Of a stretch of 29,705 nt of DNA, positions 15,333 to 23,182 are shown piece by piece. The first letter of the stretch is position 1; the number at the start of each line of letters is the position of its first letter. A program made the position numbers and the translations under genes. The notes beneath the pieces were generated by a model. It worked only from the letters and a program-made list of their open reading frames with translations, had not been told where the DNA came from and did not search any database. Origin of the DNA: Lachnospiraceae bacterium (GTDB taxonomy: Bacteria > Bacillota > Clostridia > Lachnospirales > Lachnospiraceae); NCBI GenBank assembly GCA_900770225.1, contig CAAGJU010000024.1:1-29705 (forward strand). Direction: 5' to 3'.

Positions 15333-17300
15333 TCAGTCCCGTTTATCCTTTTTCTCTCTTTTATCACTTTTATCGTTCTTTTCGCTCTTTTCGACCTTTT
15401 CGCTCTTATCGGTCTTTTCACTCTTATCATTCTTATCGTTCTTCTGCGTCTTCCCGGTCCGGATATTTTTATCATCCTTCGGAGCTTTCGCATCCCTGTC
15501 CGCCTTGCCCTTGTTTTTCTTCTTGCGGGATGTATTCTCCGGAAGCTGATATTTTCCCTGCCATGCATCGAATTCGCTGACGAATTCCGGCTCATGTCCC
15601 TGCTTGACGGCTGTCAGATATCCGTGCGTCTCAAACGAGGAGTTCTTCGTCTGGATGATGCAGACGGCGACATTGGAGCAGTGATCCGATACACGCTCGC
15701 AGTTGGTGAGCCAGTCTGTGAGCGTAATACCGAGTTCAGGCTGACATTCGCCTGTAGCCAGACGGTCGATATGGCGGTTCTTGATCTCTGTGATCAGGTC
15801 ATCGATCACTTCCTCCAGAGGCTCAACCTCCCCGGCCTTCTTTTCATCATTATCATGAAAGCTCTGATAGGTGAGGTCCAGAATCTCACGCAGAGACGAG
15901 GCGAGCACAGCCATCTCCGACCTGGCCTTCTTCGAGAACTTCAGGCCCCTGTCACGCATTTTTTTCGCTGAATTGGTGATATTGATCGCGTGATCACCGA
16001 TTCTCTCGAAGTCTGTGATGCTGTGAAGCATTTCCGAAACGAGATCCGCATCCTCTTCTGTCAGATCGATGCCGGAAAGCTTGATCAGGAAAGTGTCAAG
16101 CTGATCCTGCAGATAATCCAGCTCCTGCTCCTGTTTCTCGATCTTGTCTCCGAGCTCGTCATTGTAACCGCTCTCAAAGAAGGTAAGGCAGTCCGTAAAC
16201 GATTCCCTCGCCAGCGATGCCATCTCAACGGTCTTCTCGCGACACTGGCTCACAGCCAGTCCGGGAGATCGGAGAATTCTTTCATCGAGCAGTACCTTTT
16301 TCTTTTCTGTTTCCTGAGAATCGTCACCGGCCGGCAGGATCCGGTCAATAAGGTTTGCCAGCTTTTTGGAGAACGGAAGCAGGATAGCTACCGTACCGAT
16401 ATTGAAGATTGTATGGAAGATAGCAATCTGGAAGGAATTGATCGCCTCTGAAAATACCGGCATGCCGACAATGTAACGGCAGATCAGGTAAAGCGTAAGC
16501 CATACAATCGTACCGAAAACGTTCAGCAGCACGTGAAGCACAGGAACTCTCTTTGCCTTCTTGCTTACACCGATACCGGAAATGATCGCCGTAACACAGG
16601 TACCGATATTGGCACCCATGACAATGGGAATTGCCATGCCGAAGCTGATCTGGCCTGTCTGGGAAAGCGCCTGGAGAACACCGATCGATGCCGCTGAAGA
16701 CTGGATCACGCCGGTGAAGATCGTTCCGATCAGGACGCCCATGAAAGGATTGTCAAATGCTACAAGGATGTGCTGAAAAGCAGGCACATCAGCGATAGGT
16801 GCAACGGAGTTGCTCATCATCGTCATGCCGTACATCAGCACAGCAAAACCGCAGAGGATCGTTCCCACGTCACGTCTCTTCTGCACCTTGGACCCCATGA
16901 CCATAAACACGCCGATCAGCGCGACTACAGGAGAAAAATTCTCCGGCTTGAGCATGGAGATAAAAATATTGCTCGAGGAGATACTGTTCAGAGAGAGGAT
17001 CCAGGACGTCAGTGTCGTTCCGATATTGGAACCCATGATGACAATGATCGTCTGGGAGAATTCCATGATGCCGGAATTGACAAGGCCGACCAGCATAACC
17101 GTCAGCGCGGAAGAGGACTGGATGACGATCGTAATGATCGCGCCCAGTGCAAGGCTTTTAAACGGATTGGAAGTCAGCTTTCTCAGCACACCTTCCAGAC
17201 GTCCGCCGGCCATTTTTTCCAGGTAGTTGGACATGACAGTCATGCCAAACAGAAAAAATGCCAGTCCGCCGATCAGCATAAGTAGATTATAAAGGCTCAT
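15333..17300 (-). CDS. Na/Pi cotransporter family protein with PhoU-like domain and charged repeat tail
   Basis: Membrane protein of 655 residues. The N-terminal half carries the two inverted Na/Pi-cotransporter repeats with the hallmark QSSSA (TIVIQSSSALTV) and QSSAA (GVIQSSAASIGV) motifs and about eight or nine membrane segments. Residues about 360-560 form a helical PhoU-like domain (ERIGDHAINITN, CERVSDHCSNVAV). The last 64 residues (592-655) are almost all Lys, Asp, Glu, Ser and Asn, built from short KSEK/KNDK units. Likely role: sodium-coupled phosphate transport, or regulation of phosphate balance. The start at 17300 has GGAGGG upstream. The tail is not part of the known family and appears to come from expansion of a short DNA repeat. 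Confidence 0.92.
   Translation of the reverse strand: MSLYNLLMLIGGLAFFLFGMTVMSNYLEKMAGGRLEGVLRKLTSNPFKSLALGAIITIVIQSSSALTVMLVGLVNSGIMEFSQTIIVIMGSNIGTTLTSWILSLNSISSSNIFISMLKPENFSPVVALIGVFMVMGSKVQKRRDVGTILCGFAVLMYGMTMMSNSVAPIADVPAFQHILVAFDNPFMGVLIGTIFTGVIQSSAASIGVLQALSQTGQISFGMAIPIVMGANIGTCVTAIISGIGVSKKAKRVPVLHVLLNVFGTIVWLTLYLICRYIVGMPVFSEAINSFQIAIFHTIFNIGTVAILLPFSKKLANLIDRILPAGDDSQETEKKKVLLDERILRSPGLAVSQCREKTVEMASLARESFTDCLTFFESGYNDELGDKIEKQEQELDYLQDQLDTFLIKLSGIDLTEEDADLVSEMLHSITDFERIGDHAINITNSAKKMRDRGLKFSKKARSEMAVLASSLREILDLTYQSFHDNDEKKAGEVEPLEEVIDDLITEIKNRHIDRLATGECQPELGITLTDWLTNCERVSDHCSNVAVCIIQTKNSSFETHGYLTAVKQGHEPEFVSEFDAWQGKYQLPENTSRKKKNKGKADRDAKAPKDDKNIRTGKTQKNDKNDKSEKTDKSEKVEKSEKNDKSDKREKKDKRD
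15345..15460. repeat. Low-complexity coding repeat in the transporter tail
   Basis: Imperfect tandem units of roughly 12-18 bases built from CTTTT, CGCTC, TTATC and CGTTC blocks. They encode the KSEK/KNDK tail. Such tracts can change length by replication slippage; all units here are in frame. Confidence 0.6.
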
Positions 17301-17374
17301 TCGTTCCCTCCACGGCCAAAAACATCATACCCGGCCGTGATCCGCCTGCACGCGGGATCTCTGCCGTTCTGAAA

Positions 17375-17401
17375 CGGAGGACGCGGTTTTCGCGTCCTCC
17401 G
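17375..17401 (-). terminator. Hairpin between the 385-residue protein gene and the transporter gene
   Basis: CGGAGGACGCG (17375-17385) pairs perfectly with CGCGTCCTCCG (17391-17401). The downstream minus-strand sequence is only TTTC, so this is a probable but not strong terminator. Confidence 0.6.
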
Positions 17402-17525
17402 ACCATATCCTGTTACCTGTTTTCCGTCTTCCTGCTGCTCCTGTTTCCGCAGATATTCACACGCGCAGGTATATTCCTTCGCCGTTATATGCAGCATCAG
17501 ATATGAGCGCTGCGTCCCCTCGGAT

Positions 17526-18683
17526 TTACTCCTGTGCACCCTCAAGCTGTGCTTCCAGTGCGCGTTCCTGCAGATCTGTCTGATGGATCGATGCATCCAG
17601 TTCATGAATCTTCCTGCAGTTCTCGGACACTTCATCGCTGAAGGTGAGGAAACCTTTCGTCACCGCTTCCGGGAGAATGAACTTCTTCTCACCGGCGCCG
17701 TCAAAGGATACCGTCAGATACCTGTCATTCTGCTCCGTCACAATACCCTCACCGAATTTTTTGTGTACAGCCTTACTGCCCTTGAGAGAAGGCGCCGTCA
17801 TTTCATCCCGGCTCTCCAACAGTTTCTTTTTCTTCGCCTTCAGGCTGCGGATCTCTTTTTTGATCCTGTCCTCTTCGTTCTTTTTCTGCTCGCTCTCGGC
17901 AGAAGCTGCGGTTTTCTTCCTGCGCTTCTTCCTGGTCGCTGCAGGCATTTCGTCATAGAGCTCATAATTCAGCGCGCAGTAAATAATATCAAACGCAAGA
18001 ATATGGTTATCTCCGTCGATCTCTGTGACAGAGCTGTCATCCGAGCGGTCAGCTTCCTCCTGCAGTGCATCATCGACAGCCTCTGTGATCTCAGAATGCT
18101 GCTGAAGTTCCTCCACGATCTCATTGCACATGCGGTAATATCTGGTGAGATCGATGCTGTCATCCGTGATGATATCATCATCCACCCCGGTATACTGCAT
18201 GAATGCCTTGACTTCGTTCTCTTTATAAAGGAAGTTGTCTTCAGGATCGCTGAAGGTGAGGAACATCAGGGCAGAAGAGATTTCCTGATGATATTTCCAC
18301 TTGTCTGACGCCACCATTTCGAGCAGGCTGTTCATATTCGTCACGAAGGCTTCTGCTCTTTTCTGTCTTGCGGCATAATCTGAATCATCGGAAGCCAGCA
18401 GCTTGCGGAATTCCCCGCGCACGGCCTCCTGAATGTCATGACTGTGTTTGCAGAGAAAAACAACGCCGTTGATCGGCTGATAAGATGATTCACTGATCAG
18501 GCTCTCATCGCCGCCCATGGCATTTTTGAACATTGCGCCGAAATTCTCGGCGTCCAGATCCCAGTACTTCTGAAATCTGCTTACGGCTGTCCATTTATAA
18601 ATCTCATGATTCTCATCCGAATTAAAAGACTCAAATTTCTCGCTGTAATTTTCCAGTACTTTCTGGAGACGTTCGTTATCCAC
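17526..18683 (-). CDS. Unrecognised protein with coiled-coil and C-terminal GxG-type beta domain
   Basis: A soluble protein of 385 residues that I cannot assign. The N-terminal two-thirds is mostly helical and acidic, with a repeated alternation of D/E and hydrophobics. Residues about 255-300 are strongly basic (RKKRRKK...) and then coiled-coil (EEDRIKKEIRSLKAKKKKLLES). Next comes KAVHKKFGEGIVTEQ..RYLTVSFDGAGEKKFILPEA, the short SH3-like fold seen at the C-terminus of PcrA/UvrD helicases and related proteins. The GTG at 18683 is preferred over the ATG at 18728 because GGGAGG lies exactly seven bases upstream of it. DNA- or RNA-polymerase-linked function is possible from the C-terminal motif only. 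Confidence 0.75.
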   Translation of the reverse strand: MDNERLQKVLENYSEKFESFNSDENHEIYKWTAVSRFQKYWDLDAENFGAMFKNAMGGDESLISESSYQPINGVVFLCKHSHDIQEAVRGEFRKLLASDDSDYAARQKRAEAFVTNMNSLLEMVASDKWKYHQEISSALMFLTFSDPEDNFLYKENEVKAFMQYTGVDDDIITDDSIDLTRYYRMCNEIVEELQQHSEITEAVDDALQEEADRSDDSSVTEIDGDNHILAFDIIYCALNYELYDEMPAATRKKRRKKTAASAESEQKKNEEDRIKKEIRSLKAKKKKLLESRDEMTAPSLKGSKAVHKKFGEGIVTEQNDRYLTVSFDGAGEKKFILPEAVTKGFLTFSDEVSENCRKIHELDASIHQTDLQERALEAQLEGAQE

Positions 18684-18841
18684 GTATTTTCCTCCCGGAT
18701 CCGTCTTTGAATTAGTATGCGCCGCCATGCACCGGCACGGTGATCAGGCGATTTCCGACTCCCATGATATAGCCCGTATTTCAGCGTGTCAAGGCTGTGA
18801 AATCGTTCAGCCGCCGAGCCCTGAAATCACGTTCGAACCAC

Positions 18842-19153
18842 TCAGTCTCCGAGCATTTTGCGGATGTAAATGATCATACCGACCAGTGCCGCAATGGAAA
18901 CAAAAATGGAGATGAGTCCCATTGTCGTGCTGGGGATCAGGGCCATGAAGATCTCATCCACACCGAGGATCAGAAGAAAAATACCCGTGGCGGTCTGATA
19001 CTTTCTGTTCTGCTCCGGATTCATTTTTTTCTTTTTGTAGTTTTTCCCGCTGAATGCGTCCAGAATTGCCTGTCCTTTTCCGATGAAAAAGAATACGGAC
19101 AGTACAAGGCAGAGGATCGCGAGGAACCAGTCCAGTCCTGAAGCTGATGTCAT
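18842..19153 (-). CDS. Small three-helix membrane protein
   Basis: A 103-residue protein with three hydrophobic segments: about 8-24, 55-71 and 75-95. A basic loop (KNYKKKKMNPEQNRKYQ) separates the first two, consistent with inside placement of that loop. It resembles small DUF3784-like proteins loosely, but the match is not firm. AGGAGG lies about 11 bases upstream of the ATG. It sits between rimI and the unrecognised gene on the same strand, and its role is unknown. Confidence 0.75.
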   Translation of the reverse strand: MTSASGLDWFLAILCLVLSVFFFIGKGQAILDAFSGKNYKKKKMNPEQNRKYQTATGIFLLILGVDEIFMALIPSTTMGLISIFVSIAALVGMIIYIRKMLGD

Positions 19154-19286
19154 ATATGTTTACCTCCTGCATCTGCCGGAACCTGCCGGCTGTTATTCCA
19201 GTGAAATCAAGTTCATCATAACGGAATCGCCGGCATTTGTCGACCATGCAAATCAACGGCGACAGACTAAACAGCTGCCACAGCGA

Positions 19287-19727
19287 TTATTTCCTATAAC
19301 GCATGATCCTCGCATCTTCCGTGGGAGAACTGTAATAGCGCTTCCGCAGTCCGACCTGGACAAATCCGGCTTCCTGATAGAGCCGTATGGCGCTTTCGTT
19401 GCTGTCGCGGACTTCCAGGAAGATCGTGCTGATGCCGCGGTCCGATGCCCTTCGGGTCAGCTCATGTACCAGTGCCCTGCCGATACCCCGGCGTCTGAAT
19501 CTCTCGTCCACCGATACATTCGTGATATCTCCTTCGTCGGGGATGCCGTAGAATCCGATGTAACCGGCGACTTCTCCCCTCCACAGGGCTGTGAGAAAGA
19601 TCGCGTCATCCCGCACGATGAAATCGCGAAAATCCTGCTCTTTCCATGGAACGGAAAAATTCTGCCGTTCGATCTGCGCCACCCGCAGCAGGTCTTCCTC
19701 ACGCATTTCGCGGATTTCCGGCGGCAT
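19287..19727 (-). CDS. rimI: Ribosomal protein S18-alanine N-acetyltransferase (RimI)
   Basis: A GNAT-fold acetyltransferase of 146 residues. EIREMREEDLLRVAQIERQNFSVPW at the start is typical of RimI. The acetyl-CoA loop is RFRRRGIGRALVHEL, and the C-terminal NESAIRLYQEAGFVQVGLRKRYY segment has the conserved E, Y and RKxYY residues. The open frame extends to 19952, but GGAG lies eight bases before the ATG at 19727 and this start gives the usual family length. An ATG at 19829, overlapping tsaB, is the alternative and would add a charged 34-residue extension. It is downstream of tsaB, a classic neighbour. Confidence 0.92.
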   Translation of the reverse strand: MPPEIREMREEDLLRVAQIERQNFSVPWKEQDFRDFIVRDDAIFLTALWRGEVAGYIGFYGIPDEGDITNVSVDERFRRRGIGRALVHELTRRASDRGISTIFLEVRDSNESAIRLYQEAGFVQVGLRKRYYSSPTEDARIMRYRK

Positions 19728-19812
19728 TGACGAATCTCCACTCTTTCTTTCCGGTGGAAGATCTTCCTCACGTTTTTCACGGGTTACCCGGGGATCTGTG
19801 CTGCCCGTACTC

Positions 19813-20586
19813 TTATTCATAGCTGTCATTTTTTCCGTAGTCCGAGGGCTGAAGACGGTCCGAGGATTTTTCGATCTGATCCACGGCGATGCCGGAGGCC
19901 TCTTTTTCTCTCTCCGCCTGCGGTTTCCGCAGGTATTCCGGACGGTGTGCACAGGACGGCACGGTCTTTCCCTCCGCCAGATACTGTCTGCCGAGCCATG
20001 CCACAGCCCCCGCTCTCTGCCTGTTCAGATGTGCCGGCGCTGTGGAAAAATCAACGCGCAGCAGCTGCTTCATCTGCTCCAGATACACGGGAACACCGTC
20101 GCCGAGCAGTATGACCGGCTTTCCCTCTTCATTCAGAAGGTCTGCCAGCGTATCCACGGATACGGCCATCTGCTGTCTGACCGCCTGAAGGCGGTGCTCT
20201 TCAAAGCAGTAAATACCTGTATATACCTGACTGCGTCTGGCGTCCATCATCGGAACAACGAGGCCCTTTGTGTCGTACAGATTGCAGGCAAGGGCATCCA
20301 CCGTAGGCACTTCGACGAGTGGCTTATTCAGAGCAAGTCCGATGCCCTTGGCCGTAGCAGACCCGATCCGGAGTCCCGTAAAGGATCCCGGTCCCTTGGA
20401 AACTGCGATGGCATCGATCGTCTCCGGCCCGATACCCAGCATATTCATCAGACTGTCGATCATGGGCAGAAGTGTCTGCGAATGGGTTTTCTTAAAATTG
20501 ATCGTATATTCTCCAAGCAGGGTGTCATCGTCCATCACAGCGGCAGATGCCACCAGCCCTGAACTGTCTATTGCAAGGATTCTCAT
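19813..20586 (-). CDS. tsaB: tRNA threonylcarbamoyladenosine synthesis protein TsaB
   Basis: A 257-residue ASKHA-fold protein that partners TsaD and TsaE in making t6A on tRNAs reading ANN codons. The N-terminus MRILAIDSSGLVASAAV, then HSQTLLPMI, and the diagnostic SKGPGSFTGLRIGSATAKG are all present. The C-terminus (after about 215) is charged and variable. The ATG at 20586 rather than 20589 or 20622 is preferred because AGGTGAG then has a usable spacing. It lies about 206 bases after tsaE and upstream of rimI. tsaD, often part of this cluster, is not in the window. Confidence 0.94.
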   Translation of the reverse strand: MRILAIDSSGLVASAAVMDDDTLLGEYTINFKKTHSQTLLPMIDSLMNMLGIGPETIDAIAVSKGPGSFTGLRIGSATAKGIGLALNKPLVEVPTVDALACNLYDTKGLVVPMMDARRSQVYTGIYCFEEHRLQAVRQQMAVSVDTLADLLNEEGKPVILLGDGVPVYLEQMKQLLRVDFSTAPAHLNRQRAGAVAWLGRQYLAEGKTVPSCAHRPEYLRKPQAEREKEASGIAVDQIEKSSDRLQPSDYGKNDSYE

Positions 20587-20792
20587 CATCTCACCTGAAA
20601 TTCTGTGCCGTACCGCCGGCATTCCGATTTTGTATACCTGAACACATTAACAACTACTGTTCACAGACTGCAACGCTTTTACAGGCTTACTGCCTCTCCG
20701 CCTGCGCCGGACTTTTCACGCCCGTATGTTTGTTTACAATCCCTGTTGCATTCGCAGGAATTCCAATGCATCCTGAATTTCCGCCCATACGT

Positions 20793-21227
20793 TTACAGCC
20801 CCGGTCCTTCCGCCGTGATGATTCTGCGATCAAATCCCTTATCCGGTTCCTTCCGGATGGTAATGCGGATCACGTCATCCGGCAGAAGTTCACTGATCTG
20901 ATCAGCCCACTCGATCAGGCAGACTCCATCACCGAACAGATACTCATCCAGTCCGACTTCTTCCATTTCCTCCGGGTCTTCAATTCTGTACACATCGAAG
21001 TGATAAAGCGGCAGCCTTCCCCCGTTGTACTCCTGCACAATGGTGAACGTCGGACTGCATACAGGCTCTGTTATCCCGAGTCCTTCCGCAAATCCCTTGG
21101 CAAAAACCGTTTTGCCGACGCCCAGATCTCCGTTCAGGGTAAAAATCTGCCCGGGCTTTGCTTTTTCTCCCCACTCCCTGGCAAATGCCAGTGTTTCCTC
21201 CGGACTGTTCGTTTCTCTGACGATCAT
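20793..21227 (-). CDS. tsaE: tRNA threonylcarbamoyladenosine synthesis ATPase TsaE
   Basis: A P-loop ATPase of 144 residues that helps TsaB/TsaD produce t6A. Walker A is GDLGVGKT (33-40). The family segments SPTFTIVQEY, LYHFDVYRI and LIEWADQISELLP follow. The start at 21227 has a purine-rich GAAGAGAAG upstream. It is the first gene of the tsaE-tsaB-rimI group on the minus strand and is divergent from the cyclophilin gene. The gap to tsaB is longer than usual and holds no gene or strong hairpin that I can see. Confidence 0.95.
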   Translation of the reverse strand: MIVRETNSPEETLAFAREWGEKAKPGQIFTLNGDLGVGKTVFAKGFAEGLGITEPVCSPTFTIVQEYNGGRLPLYHFDVYRIEDPEEMEEVGLDEYLFGDGVCLIEWADQISELLPDDVIRITIRKEPDKGFDRRIITAEGPGL

Positions 21228-21336
21228 ATCTTCTCTTCACCATCCTGTCCTGTTTAAGCGCCCATCATTGTAACATACTTCCTTCGCCATGCAAACACGC
21301 GCATTCTCCCGGCTTTCGTCCGGAGGTCATCTGTGC

Positions 21337-21394
21337 TAAGATGGTCGGGACGGCGTCAGCCGTCAGATCCGATCATTCCCGTCCTGCGGACGGG
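21337..21394 (+). promoter_or_regulatory. Probable extended -10 promoter and two leader hairpins of the cyclophilin gene
   Basis: TGCTAAGAT (21334-21342) is an extended -10 with a weak -35. Just downstream lie two perfect hairpins: GACGGC/GCCGTC (21349-21364) and CCCGTCC/GGACGGG (21378-21394). They would form the 5' leader of the mRNA, ahead of the AAAGGAG ribosome site. Confidence 0.45.
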
Positions 21395-21417
21395 TTCAGA
21401 CAAAGGAGCACAGAATT

Positions 21418-21936
21418 ATGGAAAATCCAGTTGTAACCATCACCATGCAGGATGGCAGTGTGATCCGCGCGGAGCTCTATCCGGAAACAGCGCCGAATAC
21501 GGTCAACAACTTCATCAGCCTTATCAAAAAAGGATTTTATGACGGCCTTACCTTCCACCGTGTCATTCCGGGATTCATGATCCAGGGCGGCGATCCCGAA
21601 GGCAACGGAACCGGCGGCCCCGGCTACTCGATCCGCGGCGAATTCGAGGGCAACGGTTTCAAAAATGATCTGTCCCACACCCCCGGCGTCCTCTCGATGG
21701 CACGCGCCATGGATCCGGATTCAGCCGGAAGCCAGTTCTTCATCATGCACAAAGCTGCCGATTATCTGGACGGACAGTATGCTGCCTTCGGCAAGGTCAT
21801 TGAGGGAATGGATGTCGTCAACGCGATCGCACTTACCGACACCGACTGGAACGACAAGCCGAAAACGCCGCAGGTCATCAAAACCATGACTGTCGATACG
21901 AAGGGTACCGATTATCCTGAACCCGAGAAAATCTGA
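21418..21936 (+). CDS. Peptidyl-prolyl cis-trans isomerase, cyclophilin type
   Basis: A cytoplasmic folding enzyme of 172 residues that isomerises proline peptide bonds. It is cyclophilin from end to end: TAPNTVNNFISLIKKGFYDGLTFHRVIPGFMIQGGDP with the catalytic Arg, SAGSQFFIM with the substrate-binding Gln/Phe, and LDGQYAAFGKVIEGMDVV. There is no signal peptide. AAAGGAG precedes the ATG. It is a single-gene unit, divergent from tsaE and convergent with the yigZ-like gene. Confidence 0.96.
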   Translation: MENPVVTITMQDGSVIRAELYPETAPNTVNNFISLIKKGFYDGLTFHRVIPGFMIQGGDPEGNGTGGPGYSIRGEFEGNGFKNDLSHTPGVLSMARAMDPDSAGSQFFIMHKAADYLDGQYAAFGKVIEGMDVVNAIALTDTDWNDKPKTPQVIKTMTVDTKGTDYPEPEKI

Positions 21937-21959
21937 GCATAGCTGATGCAGTAAACCCG

Positions 21960-22144
21960 CACACCTCAAGTGAGGCCAAAGTACTGTATGAAGCCCGACT
22001 GCATCATCGCTACACGATTCCTGCAGTCAGCACATGCATATCCGATTCGTCGGGCTGACGTGTCGTTCGCCTCACCGTATCACGCTTCGCGTGTACGGAT
22101 GCGGCTCACTGCCCGCGCATATGCATTCTCGCGATTCTACACAC
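21960..22144. repeat. Intergenic structured element (copy E)
   Basis: TACTGTATGAAGCC (21982-21995) resembles the border of copies C and D. AGCCCGAC (21992-21999) pairs with GTCGGGCT near 22049, enclosing GACTGCA/TGCAGTC. A second hairpin, CCGTA-T-CACGC (22075-22085) with GCGTG-TACGG (22089-22098), lies between GCCTC and GCGGC and is followed by TCACTGCCCGCG (22106-22117). This second part has the same plan and tail as copy B. It sits between the convergent cyclophilin and YigZ genes. Confidence 0.65.
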
Positions 22145-22171
22145 AGGGAGAGACACCAGTGGCCTCTCCCT
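22145..22171 (-). terminator. Hairpin at the end of the YigZ-family gene
   Basis: AGGGAGAG (22145-22152) pairs with CTCTCCCT (22164-22171), ending at the stop codon. No T-run follows on the minus strand, so it is a weak terminator candidate. Confidence 0.45.
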
Positions 22172-22815
22172 CATGCCCGCGTCTCTGCCTCATACCACTG
22201 CTTTTCACCCTCTTCGATACGCGCTCTTCCCTCCGTGAGCTCCGTGAGAGCTTTCGCCGTTCCGGCAGCAGCCGCTTCCGGCAGGATCAGCTGCATCATT
22301 ACCTTATCTGTATATTCGGAAGAGAGAACTCTGAACTGCCTTTCTTCCAGAAAATGCTGCACCCGGCCGACATCCGTGTAATCCAGCGTGAGCTGCAGCG
22401 TTTTTCCACAGATCTTCGTGATCAGTCTGCTTTTTGCCAGACAGTCCTTAGCCGCAGCCGTATACGCTCTGACCAGGCCGCCTGTACCAAGCAGCGTACC
22501 GCCGAAATAACGCGTGACAACGATCACCGCATCGGTGACGCCCGCACCGGTCAGGACATCCAGCATCGGTCTTCCGGCAGTTCCGGACGGTTCTCCGTCA
22601 TCCGAAGCATGCAGCTCCGGCTGCACGACACCGATACTCCACGCATAACAGTTGTGGCGCGCGTCATAATTTTTCTTCCGGATCTCCCGCACAAACTCCA
22701 TGGCCTCATCCGCCGACTCCACGTGTGCGCACTCCCCGAGAAAAACCGACTTCTTTTCCTCATAGCGCCCGTGTCCGCCGCTCTGCACGGTGATAAACTG
22801 TTCCGCTTCTCCCAT
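22171..22815 (-). CDS. YigZ/IMPACT-family protein
   Basis: A 214-residue protein of the YigZ/YvyE family. The N-terminal IMPACT domain has KKSVFLGECAHVESADEAMEFV, the diagnostic DDGEPSGTAGRPMLDVL and VTRYFGGTLLGTGGLVRAYT. The C-terminal ferredoxin-like domain (about 140-205) carries LDYTDVGRVQHFL. The biochemical role of the family is not firmly known; links to translation control are proposed for the eukaryotic relatives. The ATG at 22815 has AGGAGG just upstream, while the in-frame GTG at 22848 has no ribosome site. It is convergent with the cyclophilin and divergent from the PBP. Confidence 0.93.
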   Translation of the reverse strand: MGEAEQFITVQSGGHGRYEEKKSVFLGECAHVESADEAMEFVREIRKKNYDARHNCYAWSIGVVQPELHASDDGEPSGTAGRPMLDVLTGAGVTDAVIVVTRYFGGTLLGTGGLVRAYTAAAKDCLAKSRLITKICGKTLQLTLDYTDVGRVQHFLEERQFRVLSSEYTDKVMMQLILPEAAAAGTAKALTELTEGRARIEEGEKQWYEAETRA

Positions 22816-22864
22816 TCCGCCTCCTGTATGCCAACATTTTCTATTCACGAACCTTACAAAAAGC

Positions 22865-23010
22865 TATCGAAAATACGGATGCTGCCAATCCGCAACCATC
22901 CGCAGACGCCGGTGGTTGGCGAGTACGAGCGTAGCGATGGACGAGCTTACCACCGCTGCGTCGAGGACGAGCGAGAGCGTGTTGCGGGTGGCAGCATCCG
23001 TATTCCGATA
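22865..23010. repeat. Large cruciform-like element (copy F) between yigZ and PBP genes
   Basis: AATACGGATGCTGCCA (22872-22887) and its exact inverse (22989-23004) enclose about 100 bases. Inside, ATCCGCAAC (22888-22896) pairs with GTTGCGGGT (22981-22989) with one G-U pair, and GACGCCGGTGGT pairs imperfectly with ACCACCGCTGCGTC. The outer stem continues toward TATCGA/TCGATA with one bulge. The interior holds GAGCGTAGCG-type sequence. It lacks the border motif of C, D and E. It precedes the PBP promoter without overlapping it. Confidence 0.7.
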
Positions 23011-23058
23011 TTTCCTGACAGACAGGTTGCATGGAAATTGCAGCAACTGTATGCCGCG

Positions 23059-23087
23059 TTGCGGTTCATGTGTGATTCTGCTATAAT
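23059..23087 (+). promoter_or_regulatory. Promoter of the class A PBP gene
   Basis: TTGCGG (23059-23064), a 17-base spacer and TATAAT (23082-23087), with the extended TGC just before the -10. Leader length to the ATG at 23183 is about 90 bases. Confidence 0.78.
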
Positions 23088-23182
23088 GCATTTTATCTAT
23101 GTGCGGAAGAAAAACCAATATATTCTTTACCTTTTTCAGTGTTTCTTTCACTCTTCCGCATCTCAGGAGGAAAAATAATCGT

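Noticed and set aside
19728..19952. N-terminal extension of RimI up to 19952
   Set aside because: It overlaps tsaB in another frame, and the ATG at 19727 has a good ribosome site and gives the normal length.
21970..23178. Plus-strand open frame of 402 codons across copy E and the YigZ gene
   Set aside because: It crosses structured repeats and is antisense to the well-supported YigZ-family gene.
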